From: Sphingomonas sp. | GTDB taxonomy: Bacteria > Pseudomonadota > Alphaproteobacteria > Sphingomonadales > Sphingomonadaceae | Direction of reading: 5' to 3' | Assembly (NCBI RefSeq): GCF_017304635.1 | Contig: NZ_JAFKMA010000006.1 | Coordinates: forward strand, 80,739 to 144,738 | DNA length: 64,000 bases | Shown here: one piece after another, positions 37,369 to 46,474 of the stretch | Layout of the letters: each line of letters opens with the position of its first letter | Numbering within the stretch: the first letter of the stretch is position 1 | Notes under the pieces: generated by a model | Told to the model about the DNA's origin: nothing | Databases searched by the model: none | What the model saw: only the letters and a program-made list of their open reading frames with translations | Made by a program: the position numbers and the translations under genes

Positions 37369-37473
37369 CCCGGCGCGGGCGGGAATAATTTAGCCCGCCC
37401 CGGCTGCGATCGCGCATTCCGTAGCGTCACCGCGACTGCCCGGAAACTGGCGAAAAACCGTGGCGCGCGCTAT

Positions 37474-37887
37474 ATGACTTGCGTGACCGCGCATGCCCTC
37501 CCGCACGATTTTCCGGTGCCGATCGATCCGGCCGACATCGATTTCATGGGGCACGTCAACAATGCGTCCTACCTGAAGTGGGTGCAGGAGGCGGTGCTGA
37601 GCCACTGGCGCAAGATCGCGCCGGCCGATGCCGTCGCCAGCCTGCTGTGGGTCGCGCTTCGCCATGAGATCACGTATCGCAAGCCGACCTTCCTCGAGGA
37701 CGACGTGATCGCCACCGTCCTGCTCGAAAAGGTCCACGGCGCCCGCGCCTTCTACCAGACCGTCATCCGGCGTGGCGAGGACGTGCTGGCCGAAGTCAAA
37801 TCGAGCTGGTGCTGCATCGATGCCGAGACGCTACGCCCCGCGCGATTGGCGTCAAGCGTGATCGAGCGGTTCTTCCCCGGCGCGTGA
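37474..37887 (+). CDS. Acyl-CoA thioesterase, 4HBT family
   Basis: The 137-aa hotdog-fold protein has the 4-hydroxybenzoyl-CoA thioesterase signature DFMGHVNNASYLKWVQEA (Asp near residue 22) and ITYRKPTFLEDDVIATVLLEKVHGARAFYQTVIRRGEDVLAEVKSSWCCID. It probably hydrolyses an acyl-CoA in the cytoplasm; the substrate is unknown. It starts at ATG about 105 bases after the PhzF gene and may be separate. Confidence 0.85.
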   Translation: MTCVTAHALPHDFPVPIDPADIDFMGHVNNASYLKWVQEAVLSHWRKIAPADAVASLLWVALRHEITYRKPTFLEDDVIATVLLEKVHGARAFYQTVIRRGEDVLAEVKSSWCCIDAETLRPARLASSVIERFFPGA

Positions 37888-37891
37888 CCGC

Positions 37892-38392
37892 CTACCGGCC
37901 GACGAGCATCACCAGCCGGGACGTCAGCAATCGCCAGAACAGCCGCAGCGGAAAGCCGCGATAGGCGGGCACGTCGTCGGGGAGCGGCAATCCGGATGTG
38001 CGTCGGCCGACCTTCGTGCGCATCTCGACCGGCGGCAGGAGGCCGTCGAACCGGTGGCGATAGGTCGACGTCCAGTGGCCGGGCGCAAACTTCACGAACA
38101 TGCCAGAATTGCAGCAGGAAGCGACGAAACGCTGGGTCGGCGAATCATCCTTGAGCCTGTAGCCGACGATCAAATCCTTGCCGGCGACCACCGCGAACCG
38201 GTCGTCGCGATAGGTCAGATAGGCCGTGCCGCCGTCGGGATCGAGCACGGGCGCCGCGCCGGGCAACGCTTCGATGAGATGGCCGCCCGCCTGGCAGTCG
38301 GTGCAATAGCAGACCGTGCTCAGGATCGGGTCGCCGGTTGCGACGCACTGGACCTGACCGCATCGGCAATGCGAGGTGCGAGTCACGCTCAC
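37892..38392 (-). CDS. GFA family protein
   Basis: The 166-aa protein contains the zinc ligands HCRCGQVQC and [11 protein letters not shown] in its first 40 residues, and CCNSGMF near residue 95, the GFA/CENP-V pattern. Its later half ([19 protein letters not shown] at the end) is longer and more hydrophobic than in the copy at 5179. The ATG overlaps the mnmA stop codon (ATGA), so it is the second gene of a two-gene unit with mnmA. Confidence 0.82.
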   Translation of the reverse strand: MSVTRTSHCRCGQVQCVATGDPILSTVCYCTDCQAGGHLIEALPGAAPVLDPDGGTAYLTYRDDRFAVVAGKDLIVGYRLKDDSPTQRFVASCCNSGMFVKFAPGHWTSTYRHRFDGLLPPVEMRTKVGRRTSGLPLPDDVPAYRGFPLRLFWRLLTSRLVMLVGR

Positions 38393-39498
38393 GCCGCCAG
38401 CGCGTCCGCCGCCGCTTGTGTGTCCGCGATCCAGCCGCCGCCTAGCACGCGGTCGCCGGCGTAGAGGACGGCCGCCTGCCCCGGCGCGACGCCGTATTCG
38501 GGCGTGTCGAACAGGATGCGGTCGCCGACCAGCCGTGCGGGAACCGGCTTGGCGAGACTGCGGACCTTGGCGGTCAGCGGGGCGTCGTCGGTGGGGCCGA
38601 GGCGGTTGATATCCTCGAGCCGCGCCGCCGTTACCGCCAGCGCGGCGCGCGGGCCGACGATCACGCGGCGGTCGGCCGGATCGAGCCGGACGACGTAGAG
38701 CGGTTCGGGCGAGCCGCCGATCTCCAGACCCCGGCGCTGGCCGATGGTGAAGTGGATCAGCCCGCGATGCTCGCCCAGCTTGCGGCCGGCCAGGTCGACG
38801 ATATCGCCACCCGCTCCCGCTTCGGGCCGCAGCTTCTCGACCAGCGCGGCATAGTCGCCGTCGGGCACGAAGCAGATGTCCTGGCTGTCGGGCTTGGCCG
38901 CGACCCCCAAACCGAGTTCCGCCGCCAGTTCGCGCACGCGCGCCTTGGGCAGGGCGCCGAGCGGGAAGCGCAGGTAATCGAGCTGGGCCTGCGTCGTCGC
39001 GAACAGGAAATAGCTCTGGTCGCGCGCCGGATCGGCGGCGCGGTGGAGCTCCGCCCCGGCCGGCCCCGCGACGCGGCGGACGTAGTGCCCGGTCGCCAGC
39101 GCATCGGCGCCGAGATCGCGCGCGAGCTGGAACAGATCGGTGAATTTCGGCCCCATGTTGCAGCGGACGCAGGGGATCGGGGTGCGGCCGGCGACATAAT
39201 CGTCGGCGAACTGGTCGATCACGGTCGCGCGAAAGGCGCTCTCATGGTCGTGGACGTAATGCGCGATCCCCAGCATGTCGCACACCGCGCGCGCGTCGCG
39301 GATGTCGCGGCCGGCGCAGCACGACCCGGCGCGCCCGGTCGCCTCGCCATGGTCGTAGAGCTGGAGCGTGATGCCGATCGTCTCCGCACCCGACCGCGCG
39401 GCCAGCGCCGCGACCACCGACGAATCGACCCCGCCCGACATCGCGACGACGATGCGCTTGCCTCGCAGGTCGGGGCCGAGCTGAAAATCCACGGTCAT
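38389..39498 (-). CDS. mnmA: tRNA-specific 2-thiouridylase MnmA
   Basis: MnmA thiolates uridine 34 in Lys, Glu and Gln tRNAs. The 369-aa protein has the PP-loop [16 protein letters not shown], the first catalytic Cys in [44 protein letters not shown] and the second Cys in [13 protein letters not shown]. The ATG at 39498 fits; an ATG eight codons upstream is possible. A four-base overlap couples it to the GFA gene. Confidence 0.96.
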   Translation of the reverse strand: MTVDFQLGPDLRGKRIVVAMSGGVDSSVVAALAARSGAETIGITLQLYDHGEATGRAGSCCAGRDIRDARAVCDMLGIAHYVHDHESAFRATVIDQFADDYVAGRTPIPCVRCNMGPKFTDLFQLARDLGADALATGHYVRRVAGPAGAELHRAADPARDQSYFLFATTQAQLDYLRFPLGALPKARVRELAAELGLGVAAKPDSQDICFVPDGDYAALVEKLRPEAGAGGDIVDLAGRKLGEHRGLIHFTIGQRRGLEIGGSPEPLYVVRLDPADRRVIVGPRAALAVTAARLEDINRLGPTDDAPLTAKVRSLAKPVPARLVGDRILFDTPEYGVAPGQAAVLYAGDRVLGGGWIADTQAAADALAA

Positions 39499-39600
39499 GA
39501 TCGCCGCCCATACGATCCGCACGGGGTCTTGCCTAGGTAACCGGGTGTTAGGTCTGTTCGGCTACACCGTCGATCCGTTCGACAAGGACCGAAGACCGAC

Positions 39601-39846
39601 GTGGACCTGAGCTACCTTCGTTTCGAGCATGACGCGCGCGCGGCGGTGTTGCCGCCCGATCTCGCGGTGCTGCTCGTCGGGGTGGCGGCGCGGCAGGCGG
39701 CATCGCCGACCGCGCGGGCCCAGGCGGTGTTCGACCGGCCGGTCGCGCTCGATCTGCCGTTCCGTCCGGCGGGCGGCGCGTTCGACGTGCGGCAGGCCGA
39801 GCGGCTTCGGCGGTGGGATACAGAGATGAAGGCCGCATTTACCTAG
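39601..39846 (+). CDS. Small hypothetical protein upstream of sciP
   Basis: The 81-aa reading starts at GTG (VDLSYLRFEHDARAAVLPPDLAVLLVGVAARQAA, ending AERLRRWDTEMKAAFT). High GC codon bias and position suggest a real gene, but there is no clear ribosome site and no known domain. An opposite-strand frame of similar length exists and is less convincing. Confidence 0.45.
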   Translation: MDLSYLRFEHDARAAVLPPDLAVLLVGVAARQAASPTARAQAVFDRPVALDLPFRPAGGAFDVRQAERLRRWDTEMKAAFT

Positions 39847-39876
39847 CCGCTTCAATGAGTGTTCAAGTCCGGCCGC

Positions 39877-39888
39877 TAACGGTCGTTA
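39877..39888. promoter_or_regulatory. Palindrome TAACGGTCGTTA upstream of sciP
   Basis: A perfect 5-2-5 palindrome lies 43 bases before the sciP ATG in a short gap of otherwise ordinary sequence. It resembles a binding site for a dimeric regulator; the GTTA/TAAC halves recall CtrA-type elements but the spacing is not the classical one. Confidence 0.4.
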
Positions 39889-39931
39889 CAGATAAAGGAA
39901 CGGGTCCGGTGGACCCAATCGAGGGTAGCGA

Positions 39932-40231
39932 ATGATCGAGAACCAGAAAATCCGACCGGCAAAGGTCATCGGCCCGCTCGGCGAGCCGCTCACGCTCGAT
40001 ACGTTGCCGCCGCCCGAGACGACGCGCTGGGTCGTGCGCCGCAAGGCCGAAGTGGTCGCCGCGGTGAACGGCGGGCTGCTGTCGGTGGACGAGGTGTGCG
40101 CGCGCTACAGCCTGACGGTCGAGGAATTCGCCGGCTGGCAGCGAGCGATCGATCGCTCGGGCATGCCCGGGCTGCGCGTGACGCGCATCCAGCACTACAA
40201 GTCGCTGTACGAGCGCCAGCAGAAATACTGA
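39932..40231 (+). CDS. sciP: CtrA inhibitor SciP (DUF1153 protein)
   Basis: SciP binds CtrA and DNA and blocks CtrA-dependent transcription in Caulobacter. The 99-aa protein carries the family core KVIGPLGEPLTLDTLPPPETTRWVVRRKAEVVAAVNGGLLSVDEVCARYSLTVEEFAGWQRAIDRSGMPGLRVTRIQHYK, a Trp-repressor-like helix-turn-helix. GAGGG upstream supports the ATG. Its presence together with ccrM places two cell-cycle regulators in this window. A strong hairpin terminator follows. Confidence 0.93.
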   Translation: MIENQKIRPAKVIGPLGEPLTLDTLPPPETTRWVVRRKAEVVAAVNGGLLSVDEVCARYSLTVEEFAGWQRAIDRSGMPGLRVTRIQHYKSLYERQQKY

Positions 40232-40260
40232 CCCGCGCCGGGCATCGCCCGACGCCGGAT

Positions 40261-40302
40261 ATCGGCCCGCTTCTCCGCAAGAGAGGCGGGCCGATCGCGT
40301 TT
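40261..40302 (+). terminator. Terminator after sciP
   Basis: ATCGGCCCGCTTCTC pairs with GAGAGGCGGGCCGAT (40261-40295) around a short loop, and CGCGTTTT follows. It is the expected rho-independent stop 30 bases after the gene. Confidence 0.8.
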
Positions 40303-40705
40303 TGGCGCCCGGAAGGTGGCGAAGTTGACGCGGACGCCGGTGGTTCGCGGCGGGCACGCGAGCGTCCCGGCGGCATCGAGCAGCGCCATCCGGCTGCCGG
40401 GTGCGATCCTACATCGCAAGGACGCGGCCAGCATCATCGGTCGGATGCCGGCGCGAAGGCATCCGACCGACGGAGCGGATCCGGCCGTCCCGACCGACCG
40501 TGACGGATGTTGGCACATGCCCCGGGAAAACGGCGTCGGCTGCGGCCGACAGCACAAAAGTTGGGAAATTTCCGATGCGATCAGCGGCGGAACGTGACGC
40601 CTACACCCCGGCCGAAACGATTACGCCCACGGAACCAACCGGGCGGCGCGCGCGTCGTAGCGGGGATCGCCCCGATCCGGGCGGGTGGTTTGTAGGAGAG
40701 AGTAT
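40303..40705. other. Intergenic region without recognised gene
   Basis: About 400 bases between the sciP terminator and the GlsB/YeaQ-like gene hold only short frames with poor coding signal. I see no tRNA, repeat or strong hairpin. The last 15 bases contain the TAGGAGAG ribosome site of the next gene. Confidence 0.5.
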
Positions 40706-40969
40706 ATGACCATCGAACAACTCGTCATCTGGCTGGTCATCGGCGGCGTCATCGGCTGGCTCGCCAGCCTGCTCGTCCGCGGCACCGGCGAAGGCATCCT
40801 GCTCAACATCGTCGTCGGCATCGTCGGCTCGTTCATCGGCGCATGGCTGTTCGGCCCGATGTTCGGCGTCGGCACCGCCGGCCCCTATGTCAGCGCCTTC
40901 CTGGGCGCGGTCGTCCTGCTGCTGGTGGTGACGCTGGTGCAGCGCGCGGGCTATCGCCGCCGCATCTGA
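40706..40969 (+). CDS. GlsB/YeaQ/YmgE family membrane protein
   Basis: The 87-aa protein has three membrane helices with glycine motifs (IWLVIGGVIGWLASLLV, ILLNIVVGIVGSFIGAWLFG, YVSAFLGAVVLLLVVTLV), the transglycosylase-associated GlsB/YeaQ pattern. Related genes are often induced by general stress. TAGGAGAG precedes the ATG at the right distance, and this decides the start. Confidence 0.9.
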   Translation: MTIEQLVIWLVIGGVIGWLASLLVRGTGEGILLNIVVGIVGSFIGAWLFGPMFGVGTAGPYVSAFLGAVVLLLVVTLVQRAGYRRRI

Positions 40970-40995
40970 TCGCCCGGCACGTCGTCCAGGCGAAC

Positions 40996-41028
40996 AAGGG
41001 GGCCGCGCCGACCGCGCGGCCCCTTTTT
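40996..41028. terminator. Terminator between convergent genes
   Basis: AAGGGGGCCGCG pairs with CGCGGCCCCTTTTT across a six-base loop. It ends with a run of five T on the plus strand and of A/T on the other, so it can serve both convergent genes. Confidence 0.85.
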
Positions 41029-41030
41029 CA

Positions 41031-41756
41031 TCACTTGAGCAGGAAACGCACCGTCACCGTCGCGGTGACGTCGGTCTCGCCGGGCGCCAGCGCGGTGTCG
41101 GGCTGCGGCACCGCCTGCACGCGGGCATAGAAGACCGGGCGCGGCGGGGGCGAACCGGCATTCTCGCCATTCTCGTCGATCGCGACGATCCGCACCACGT
41201 TCAGCCCGGCCGCCCGTGCATAGAGATCGGCCCGCGCCCGCGCCCGCTTGACCGCATCGACTCGCGCCTCGTCGAGCGCCGCGTCGGGCTGGTCGAGCGA
41301 CAGGTCCGGCCCCTGGATCTGGTTCGCCCCCTGCTTGACCAGCGCGTCGAGGATGCCGCCAGCCTTGGCGACGTCGCGGAAGCGGACCGACACCGTGTTC
41401 GACGCCTGGTACCCGGTCAGCACCGGCGGCTGGTTGTCCTGATACCGGTATTGCGGTTGCAGCGAGACGTTGGCGGTGGCGATGTCGCGCGCCTGCACCC
41501 CCGCCGCCTTCAGCGCCTGCATGACCCCCGCCATGCGCTGCGCATTCTCGCCCAGCGCCGCGCTGGCGGTCGTGGCTTGCGTCACCACCCCGGCGCGGAT
41601 CGTCGCGATGTCGGGCACGCGCGTCGTCTTGCCGGTCGCGACCACCTCCAGAATGGCGCCGTCGGGCAGCACGGCGGGCGCCGCGGCGACCTGCGCGATC
41701 GCCGGGGTGGCGGCGATGGAGGCGAGGATCAGGGCGGCGGCGAGCGATTGGCGCAT
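41031..41756 (-). CDS. SIMPL domain-containing periplasmic protein
   Basis: The 241-aa product has a Sec signal peptide (LAAALILASIAATPAIAQ) and the SIMPL/DUF541 pattern: ILEVVATGKTTRVPDIATIRAGVVTQATTASAAL, MQALKAAGVQARDIATANVSLQPQYRYQDNQPPVLTGYQASNTVSV, VKRARARADLYARAAGLNV. The family includes oxidative-stress-linked BP26-type proteins. AAGGAGA lies just before the ATG. Function not known. Confidence 0.9.
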   Translation of the reverse strand: MRQSLAAALILASIAATPAIAQVAAAPAVLPDGAILEVVATGKTTRVPDIATIRAGVVTQATTASAALGENAQRMAGVMQALKAAGVQARDIATANVSLQPQYRYQDNQPPVLTGYQASNTVSVRFRDVAKAGGILDALVKQGANQIQGPDLSLDQPDAALDEARVDAVKRARARADLYARAAGLNVVRIVAIDENGENAGSPPPRPVFYARVQAVPQPDTALAPGETDVTATVTVRFLLK

Positions 41757-41818
41757 GGTCGGTTCTCCTTGGTCGAACGAGTCGATACGCTCGGATAAGG
41801 ACGGACACCTTACCCGCG

Positions 41819-41878
41819 ATGAACGAGGGCATCGACTTGCGATACGGTCGCAAAAAGCGCAAGAAGTGGCGGGGATAG
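41819..41878 (+). CDS. Possible 19-aa basic peptide fused to a terminator
   Basis: A short frame reads MNEGIDLRYGRKKRKKWRG, with nine Arg or Lys. Its TAG stop is part of the stem of the hairpin at 41877-41909. It could be a leader peptide or a small-protein gene, or the transcript could be a small RNA. The ribosome site is weak (AAGGA is about 19 bases upstream), so confidence is low. Confidence 0.3.
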   Translation: MNEGIDLRYGRKKRKKWRG

Positions 41879-41909
41879 CACCGAGCCTCTTGAGGTCGGT
41901 GCTTTATTT
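41877..41909 (+). terminator. Hairpin terminator upstream of the RND operon
   Basis: AGCACCGA and TCGGTGCT form a perfect eight-base stem around an 11-base loop, followed by TTATTT. It would end a transcript that begins in the 220-bp gap between the SIMPL gene and the RND adaptor, where only the 19-codon frame is present. Confidence 0.7.
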
Positions 41910-41979
41910 GTATAACACAGCATGACAATCGCGTGTCGCGGGCTGGGGCCGGGCACCATAAGGGGTGGGACGACGGGAC

Positions 41980-43161
41980 GTGGCTGACACCAATTACGAG
42001 ACGAGCGACCGCTATCTGATCGATGACAGCGATGCCCGCCGCAGCCGCCGGCGCTGGATCATCGTCGGCGTCGCCGCGATCGTCGTCGTGCTGCTGCTCG
42101 CCTTCGCGCTCATGCGCCCGCACAAGGCCGCGACCCCCGCCACCGGCGCCGCCGCACCGCAGCAGCAGGGCGACCAGTTGCCCCCCGTCACGGTGATGGC
42201 GCCGGGCAACGACACGGTCGATCGCACGATCACCGGCACCGGCAGCCTGGCGGCGCGGGTCGACATGCCGGTCGGCATCGCCGGCGAGGGCGGTCGCGTG
42301 ACCGCGGTGTTGGTCCAGCCGGGCCAGTGGGTCAATGCCGGCCAGGTGCTGGCGACGGTCGACCGCTCGGTCCAGGCGCAGACCGCCAACAGCCTGGCGG
42401 CGCAGATTTCGGTCGCGCAGGCCGATGCCAAGATCGCGCAGTCGAACGTCGATCGCGCGCAGGCGCTGGTCGGGCGCGGCTTCATCTCGAAGGCCGACCT
42501 GGAAACCAAGATCGCGACGCGCGACGCCGCCATCGCCCGGGTACGGGTGGCGCAGGCGCAACTAGCGCAGCAGCGCGCGGCGAACGGGCGGCTCGACATC
42601 CGCGCGCCGGCGTCGGGGCTGGTCCTCACGCGCTCGGTCGAGCCGGGCCAGATCGTCAGCCCGGGGTCGGGCGTGCTGTTCCGGATGGCGCAGGGCGGCG
42701 AGTTCGAGCTGCGCGCCGAACTGAGCGAAAGCGACCTCCAGCAATTGAGCGTCGGCCAGCGCGCCGACGTGACCCCGGTCGGCAGCGACCGCAGCTTCAA
42801 GGGCGCGATCTGGCAGATCTCGCCCGTCATCGACCCGCAGTCGCGCCGCGGCACGGCGCGGATCGCCATCCCCTACGACAAGGCGCTGCGCCCGGGCGGC
42901 TTCGCTTCCGCGACGATCGCGGCGGGCGCGTCCACCGCGCCGGTCCTGCCCAACTCGGCGATTCAGACCGACGCGCAGGGCAATTTCGTGTATGTGCTGG
43001 GCAAGGACGATCGCGTGCACCGGACCAAGGTCACCGTCGGCGAAGTGTCCGACAAGGGCGTCGCGATCACCAGCGGGATCGGTCCCAACGACCGCGTGGT
43101 GCTGTCGGCGGGCGCGTTCCTGAGCGATAACCAGAAGATCAAGCCGATCCTGCGCAAATAA
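41980..43161 (+). CDS. RND efflux periplasmic adaptor (membrane fusion protein)
   Basis: The 393-aa protein has one N-terminal membrane helix (WIIVGVAAIVVVLLLAFALM) and the adaptor order: lipoyl-like halves (GEGGRVTAVLVQPGQWVNAGQVLATVD and IRAPASGLVLTRSVEPGQIVSPG), an alpha hairpin (NSLAAQISVAQADAKIAQSNVDRAQALVG), and beta-barrel and membrane-proximal domains. The GTG at 41980 is chosen; a GTG five codons upstream is the alternative. The pump gene follows 10 bases later. No outer membrane channel gene is linked. Confidence 0.9.
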   Translation: MADTNYETSDRYLIDDSDARRSRRRWIIVGVAAIVVVLLLAFALMRPHKAATPATGAAAPQQQGDQLPPVTVMAPGNDTVDRTITGTGSLAARVDMPVGIAGEGGRVTAVLVQPGQWVNAGQVLATVDRSVQAQTANSLAAQISVAQADAKIAQSNVDRAQALVGRGFISKADLETKIATRDAAIARVRVAQAQLAQQRAANGRLDIRAPASGLVLTRSVEPGQIVSPGSGVLFRMAQGGEFELRAELSESDLQQLSVGQRADVTPVGSDRSFKGAIWQISPVIDPQSRRGTARIAIPYDKALRPGGFASATIAAGASTAPVLPNSAIQTDAQGNFVYVLGKDDRVHRTKVTVGEVSDKGVAITSGIGPNDRVVLSAGAFLSDNQKIKPILRK

Positions 43162-43171
43162 GGACGACCCG

Positions 43172-46100
43172 ATGAGCTTCCGCAACATCTCCGCCTGGTC
43201 GATCCGCAACCCGGTCCCCAGCATCGTCCTGTTCTTCATGCTGACCGTCGCGGGGCTGTTCAGCTTCCGCACGATGCCGGTCAATAACGATCCCGACATC
43301 GATTTCCCGGTCGTGATCGTCAACGTGTCGCAGCCCGGCGCCGCGCCGACCGAGCTTGAGAACCAGGTGACGCAGAAGGTCGAGGCGGCGGTACGCAGCC
43401 TGGACGGGATCGACGAGATCAACTCGAACGTCAGCGAGGGATCGTCGACCACCATCGTCCAGCTCGCGATCGGCACCCCGATCGACCGCGCGGTAGAGGA
43501 CGTGCGCAGCGCCATCCAGCAGATCCGCGGCTCGCTGCCCGACGGCATCCTCGAACCGCAGGTGTCGCGCGTCAACACGACCGGCAACGACCTGGCCAGC
43601 TATGCCGCGATCGCGACCGACATGACGGTCGAGGAACTGAGCTGGTACATCGACAATACCGTGACCAAGGAATTGCAGGCGGTGCCCGGCATGGCCACCG
43701 TCGAGCGCAACGGCGGCGTCAATCGCGAAATCCTGGTCAAGCTCGATCCGGCCAAGCTGCAATCGCTCGGCCTGACCGCCTCCGCGGTCAATGCGCAGTT
43801 GCGCCAGGTCAACCTGAACACCGCCGGCGGGCGCGCCCAGATCGCCGGGTCGGAGGAAAGCGTGCGCGTGCTGGGCAACGCGCCCAACGCCTATGCGCTC
43901 GGCCAGACCCAGATCGCGGTCGGCGGCGGCCGCATCGTCAAGCTGAGCGACATCGCGACCGTGGTCGACCAGTTCGCCGAACAGCGCTCCGCCTCGCAGC
44001 TCGACGGTCGCCAAGTCATCAGCTTCGATTTCCAGCGCGCCAAGGGCGCGTCGGACGTCAGCGTGTTCCACGACGCCGAGGCCAAGCTGCTGGCGCTCGA
44101 GAAGAAGGACCCGCGCGTCCACTTCCAGCTGATCGAGAACAACACCGAATATGCCGAGAAGCAGTATCATTCGGCGATCGAGGCGATGGTCGAGGGCGCC
44201 GCGCTGGCGGTCGTCGTGGTGTTCCTGTTCCTGCGCGACTGGCGCGCGACCGCGATCTCCGCGCTCGCCATCCCGCTGTCGGCGATCCCGACCTTCTGGA
44301 TCATGGACCTGATGGGGTTCACGCTGAACCAGATGACCCTGCTCGCGCTCAGCCTGGTGGCGGGCGTGCTGGTCGACGACGCGATCGTGGAGATCGAGAA
44401 CATCGTCCGCCACATGCGCATGGGCAAGACCGCGTACCAGGCGTCGATCGACGCCGCCGACGAGATCGGCATCGCGGTGCTGGCGACGACCATGTCGATC
44501 GTCGCCGTCTTCCTGCCGTGCGGCCTGATGCCGGGCGTGTCGGGCCAGTTCTTCAAGAACTTCGCGCTGACCGTCGTCGTCTCGGTGCTGATCTCGCTGG
44601 CGGTCGCGCGCCTCATCACGCCGATGATCGCGGCCTATTTCCTGAAAGCGAAGGGCCACGCGTCGCATGGCGAAGGCCGATTGATGGACAAGTATATGGG
44701 GGCGCTGCGCTGGACGCTGCGCCACCGCTGGTCGTCGATCGTCGCCGGGGCGGTCGCGCTGATCCTCACCGGGTTCATGTTCGCGATCCTGCCGCAATCG
44801 TTCCAGCCCGATCAGGATCAGGATTCGTCGACCGCCTCGATCGAGATGGTGCCCGGCACCACGCTCGCGCAGACGCAGGCGGTGGTCGATCGCGTCGCCG
44901 CCTTGCTCCGCGCGCAGCCGCAGGTCCAGCACGTCTACAGCCGCGCCGGCGTCGGCAGCGGCCGCGTCGAGGCGATCTTCAGGAAGGACAAGGACAAGAA
45001 GAGCGTCAAGTTCGAGCGCGACCTGGCGCCGACGCTGGCGGCGATCCCCGACGCGCGGGTGACGTTCCGCTCGCAGCAGGGCTGGGGCTCGTCGGGCCGC
45101 GACCTGACGCTCGTGCTGGGCGGGGCCGATCCCAAGCAGCTCAACGACGTCGCGCAGAAGATCGTGGCGCAGATGGCGTCGCTGAAAAGCGTGGTCGCGC
45201 CGCGCGTGCAGGGCGACCTGCAACAACCGGAGCTGGAGATCCGCCCGCGCTTCGACCTCGCCGCCGATCTGGGCGTGACGACCGCCGCTCTGTCCAACGC
45301 GATCCGGCTCGCGACGCTGGGCGACATTGAGCAGAACAAGGCGAAATTCTCGCTGTCGGACCGTCAGGTGCCGATCACGGTGATGCTCGAACAATCGTCG
45401 CGGTCGCGGCTGTCGACGATCCAGAACCTGCCGGTGCCGACCGCGACCGGTGGATCGGTGCCGCTGTCGACCGTCGCCGATATCGGCTTCGGCGCCAGCC
45501 CGTCGAAGATCCAGCGCGTCCAGTTGCAGCGCCAGATCACGATCGGCGCCGACCTGGGCCTCAACCCCAAGACCGGCAAGCCGCTGGTGTCGGGCGAGGC
45601 GTGGAAGGAAATCGACGCCCTGCCCGCGGTCAAGAACCTGCCGCCGGGCGTCGAGCGGCTGACGCTCGGCCAGCAGAAGTGGCAGGGCGAGATGATAAAC
45701 AACTTCATCATCGCGTTGCTGTCGGGCATCTTCCTGGTGTTCGCGGTGCTGATCCTGCTCTACCGCCGCGTGCTGCCGCCGTTCGTCAACATGGGCTCGC
45801 TGCTGCTGGCGCCATTGGGCGGGTTGATCGCGCTGTGGATCGCGGGACAGCCAGTATCGATGCCGGTCTATATCGGCCTGCTGATGCTGCTCGGCATCGT
45901 CGCCAAGAACTCGATCCTGCTGATCGACTTCGCGCTGGAGGAGATGGGCAAGGGCGTGCCGAGCCTGGAAGCGATCGAGGATGCCGGGCACAAGCGCGCG
46001 CAGCCGATCGTGATGACCACGGTCGCGATGGTCGCGGGCATGGTGCCGACCGCGCTGTCGCTGTCGGGCGACGCGTCGTGGCGCGCGCCGATGGGCATCG

Positions 46101-46321
46101 TCGTGATCGGCGGGCTGTCGCTGTCGACCATCCTCACGCTGCTGATCGTGCCGGCGAGCTTCAGCCTGGCAATCGGAATCGAGGGCTGGCTGGGTCCGAA
46201 GCTCAGCCGCCGCCTGCTCACCTATCGCCCCGGCGACGAGGACCGGCCGGCGATCGAACACGACCAGGCGCCGCGGCCGATCGGCTATCACGGCGGCAAG
46301 GAGCAGCCGGCGGCGGAGTGA
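43172..46321 (+). CDS. RND efflux permease (AcrB/MexB-like)
   Basis: The 1049-aa protein is a proton-driven exporter of the RND superfamily with 12 membrane helices and two large periplasmic loops. It begins MSFRNISAWSIRNPVPSIVLFFMLTVAGLFSF, and TM4 carries the proton-relay Asp pair in LVAGVLVDDAIVEIENIVRHM. Repeated halves are visible, and TM11 has GIVAKNSILLIDFALEEM. Substrate range cannot be told; the adaptor plus pump pair fits multidrug or solvent efflux. A palindromic repeat follows. Confidence 0.94.
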   Translation: MSFRNISAWSIRNPVPSIVLFFMLTVAGLFSFRTMPVNNDPDIDFPVVIVNVSQPGAAPTELENQVTQKVEAAVRSLDGIDEINSNVSEGSSTTIVQLAIGTPIDRAVEDVRSAIQQIRGSLPDGILEPQVSRVNTTGNDLASYAAIATDMTVEELSWYIDNTVTKELQAVPGMATVERNGGVNREILVKLDPAKLQSLGLTASAVNAQLRQVNLNTAGGRAQIAGSEESVRVLGNAPNAYALGQTQIAVGGGRIVKLSDIATVVDQFAEQRSASQLDGRQVISFDFQRAKGASDVSVFHDAEAKLLALEKKDPRVHFQLIENNTEYAEKQYHSAIEAMVEGAALAVVVVFLFLRDWRATAISALAIPLSAIPTFWIMDLMGFTLNQMTLLALSLVAGVLVDDAIVEIENIVRHMRMGKTAYQASIDAADEIGIAVLATTMSIVAVFLPCGLMPGVSGQFFKNFALTVVVSVLISLAVARLITPMIAAYFLKAKGHASHGEGRLMDKYMGALRWTLRHRWSSIVAGAVALILTGFMFAILPQSFQPDQDQDSSTASIEMVPGTTLAQTQAVVDRVAALLRAQPQVQHVYSRAGVGSGRVEAIFRKDKDKKSVKFERDLAPTLAAIPDARVTFRSQQGWGSSGRDLTLVLGGADPKQLNDVAQKIVAQMASLKSVVAPRVQGDLQQPELEIRPRFDLAADLGVTTAALSNAIRLATLGDIEQNKAKFSLSDRQVPITVMLEQSSRSRLSTIQNLPVPTATGGSVPLSTVADIGFGASPSKIQRVQLQRQITIGADLGLNPKTGKPLVSGEAWKEIDALPAVKNLPPGVERLTLGQQKWQGEMINNFIIALLSGIFLVFAVLILLYRRVLPPFVNMGSLLLAPLGGLIALWIAGQPVSMPVYIGLLMLLGIVAKNSILLIDFALEEMGKGVPSLEAIEDAGHKRAQPIVMTTVAMVAGMVPTALSLSGDASWRAPMGIVVIGGLSLSTILTLLIVPASFSLAIGIEGWLGPKLSRRLLTYRPGDEDRPAIEHDQAPRPIGYHGGKEQPAAE

Positions 46322-46326
46322 CGTGC

Positions 46327-46430
46327 AAGCCCCTCCCCTTCAGGGGAGGGGTTGGGGTGGGGCAGTCACGGGCGAGCGATCTCGGTGAGACGTCCCCCAC
46401 CCCCAGCCCCTCCCCTGAAGGGGAGGGGCT
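46327..46430. repeat. Paired palindromic repeat, second copy of the atpD-atpC type
   Basis: AAGCCCCTCCCCTTCAGGGG opens the element and CCCTGAAGGGGAGGGGCT closes it, with GGGGTGGGG and CCCCCACCCC tails, as at 549-652. It lies between the RND pump gene and the DUF445 gene. Confidence 0.88.
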
Positions 46431-46474
46431 ATTATGGCTTGAACCTTCCCCCGTTTGAGCGATTGTCCCTGACG

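Noticed and set aside
39562-39855. A 97-codon minus-strand frame upstream of sciP
   Set aside because: Arg-rich and opposite a more gene-like plus-strand frame; no ribosome site.
43139-46291. A very long open frame (over 1000 codons) on the minus strand opposite the RND pump gene
   Set aside because: It is the mirror of a GC-rich coding sequence; it consists mainly of Arg, Asp, His and Gln with no family motif, and the plus-strand frame is a complete RND transporter.
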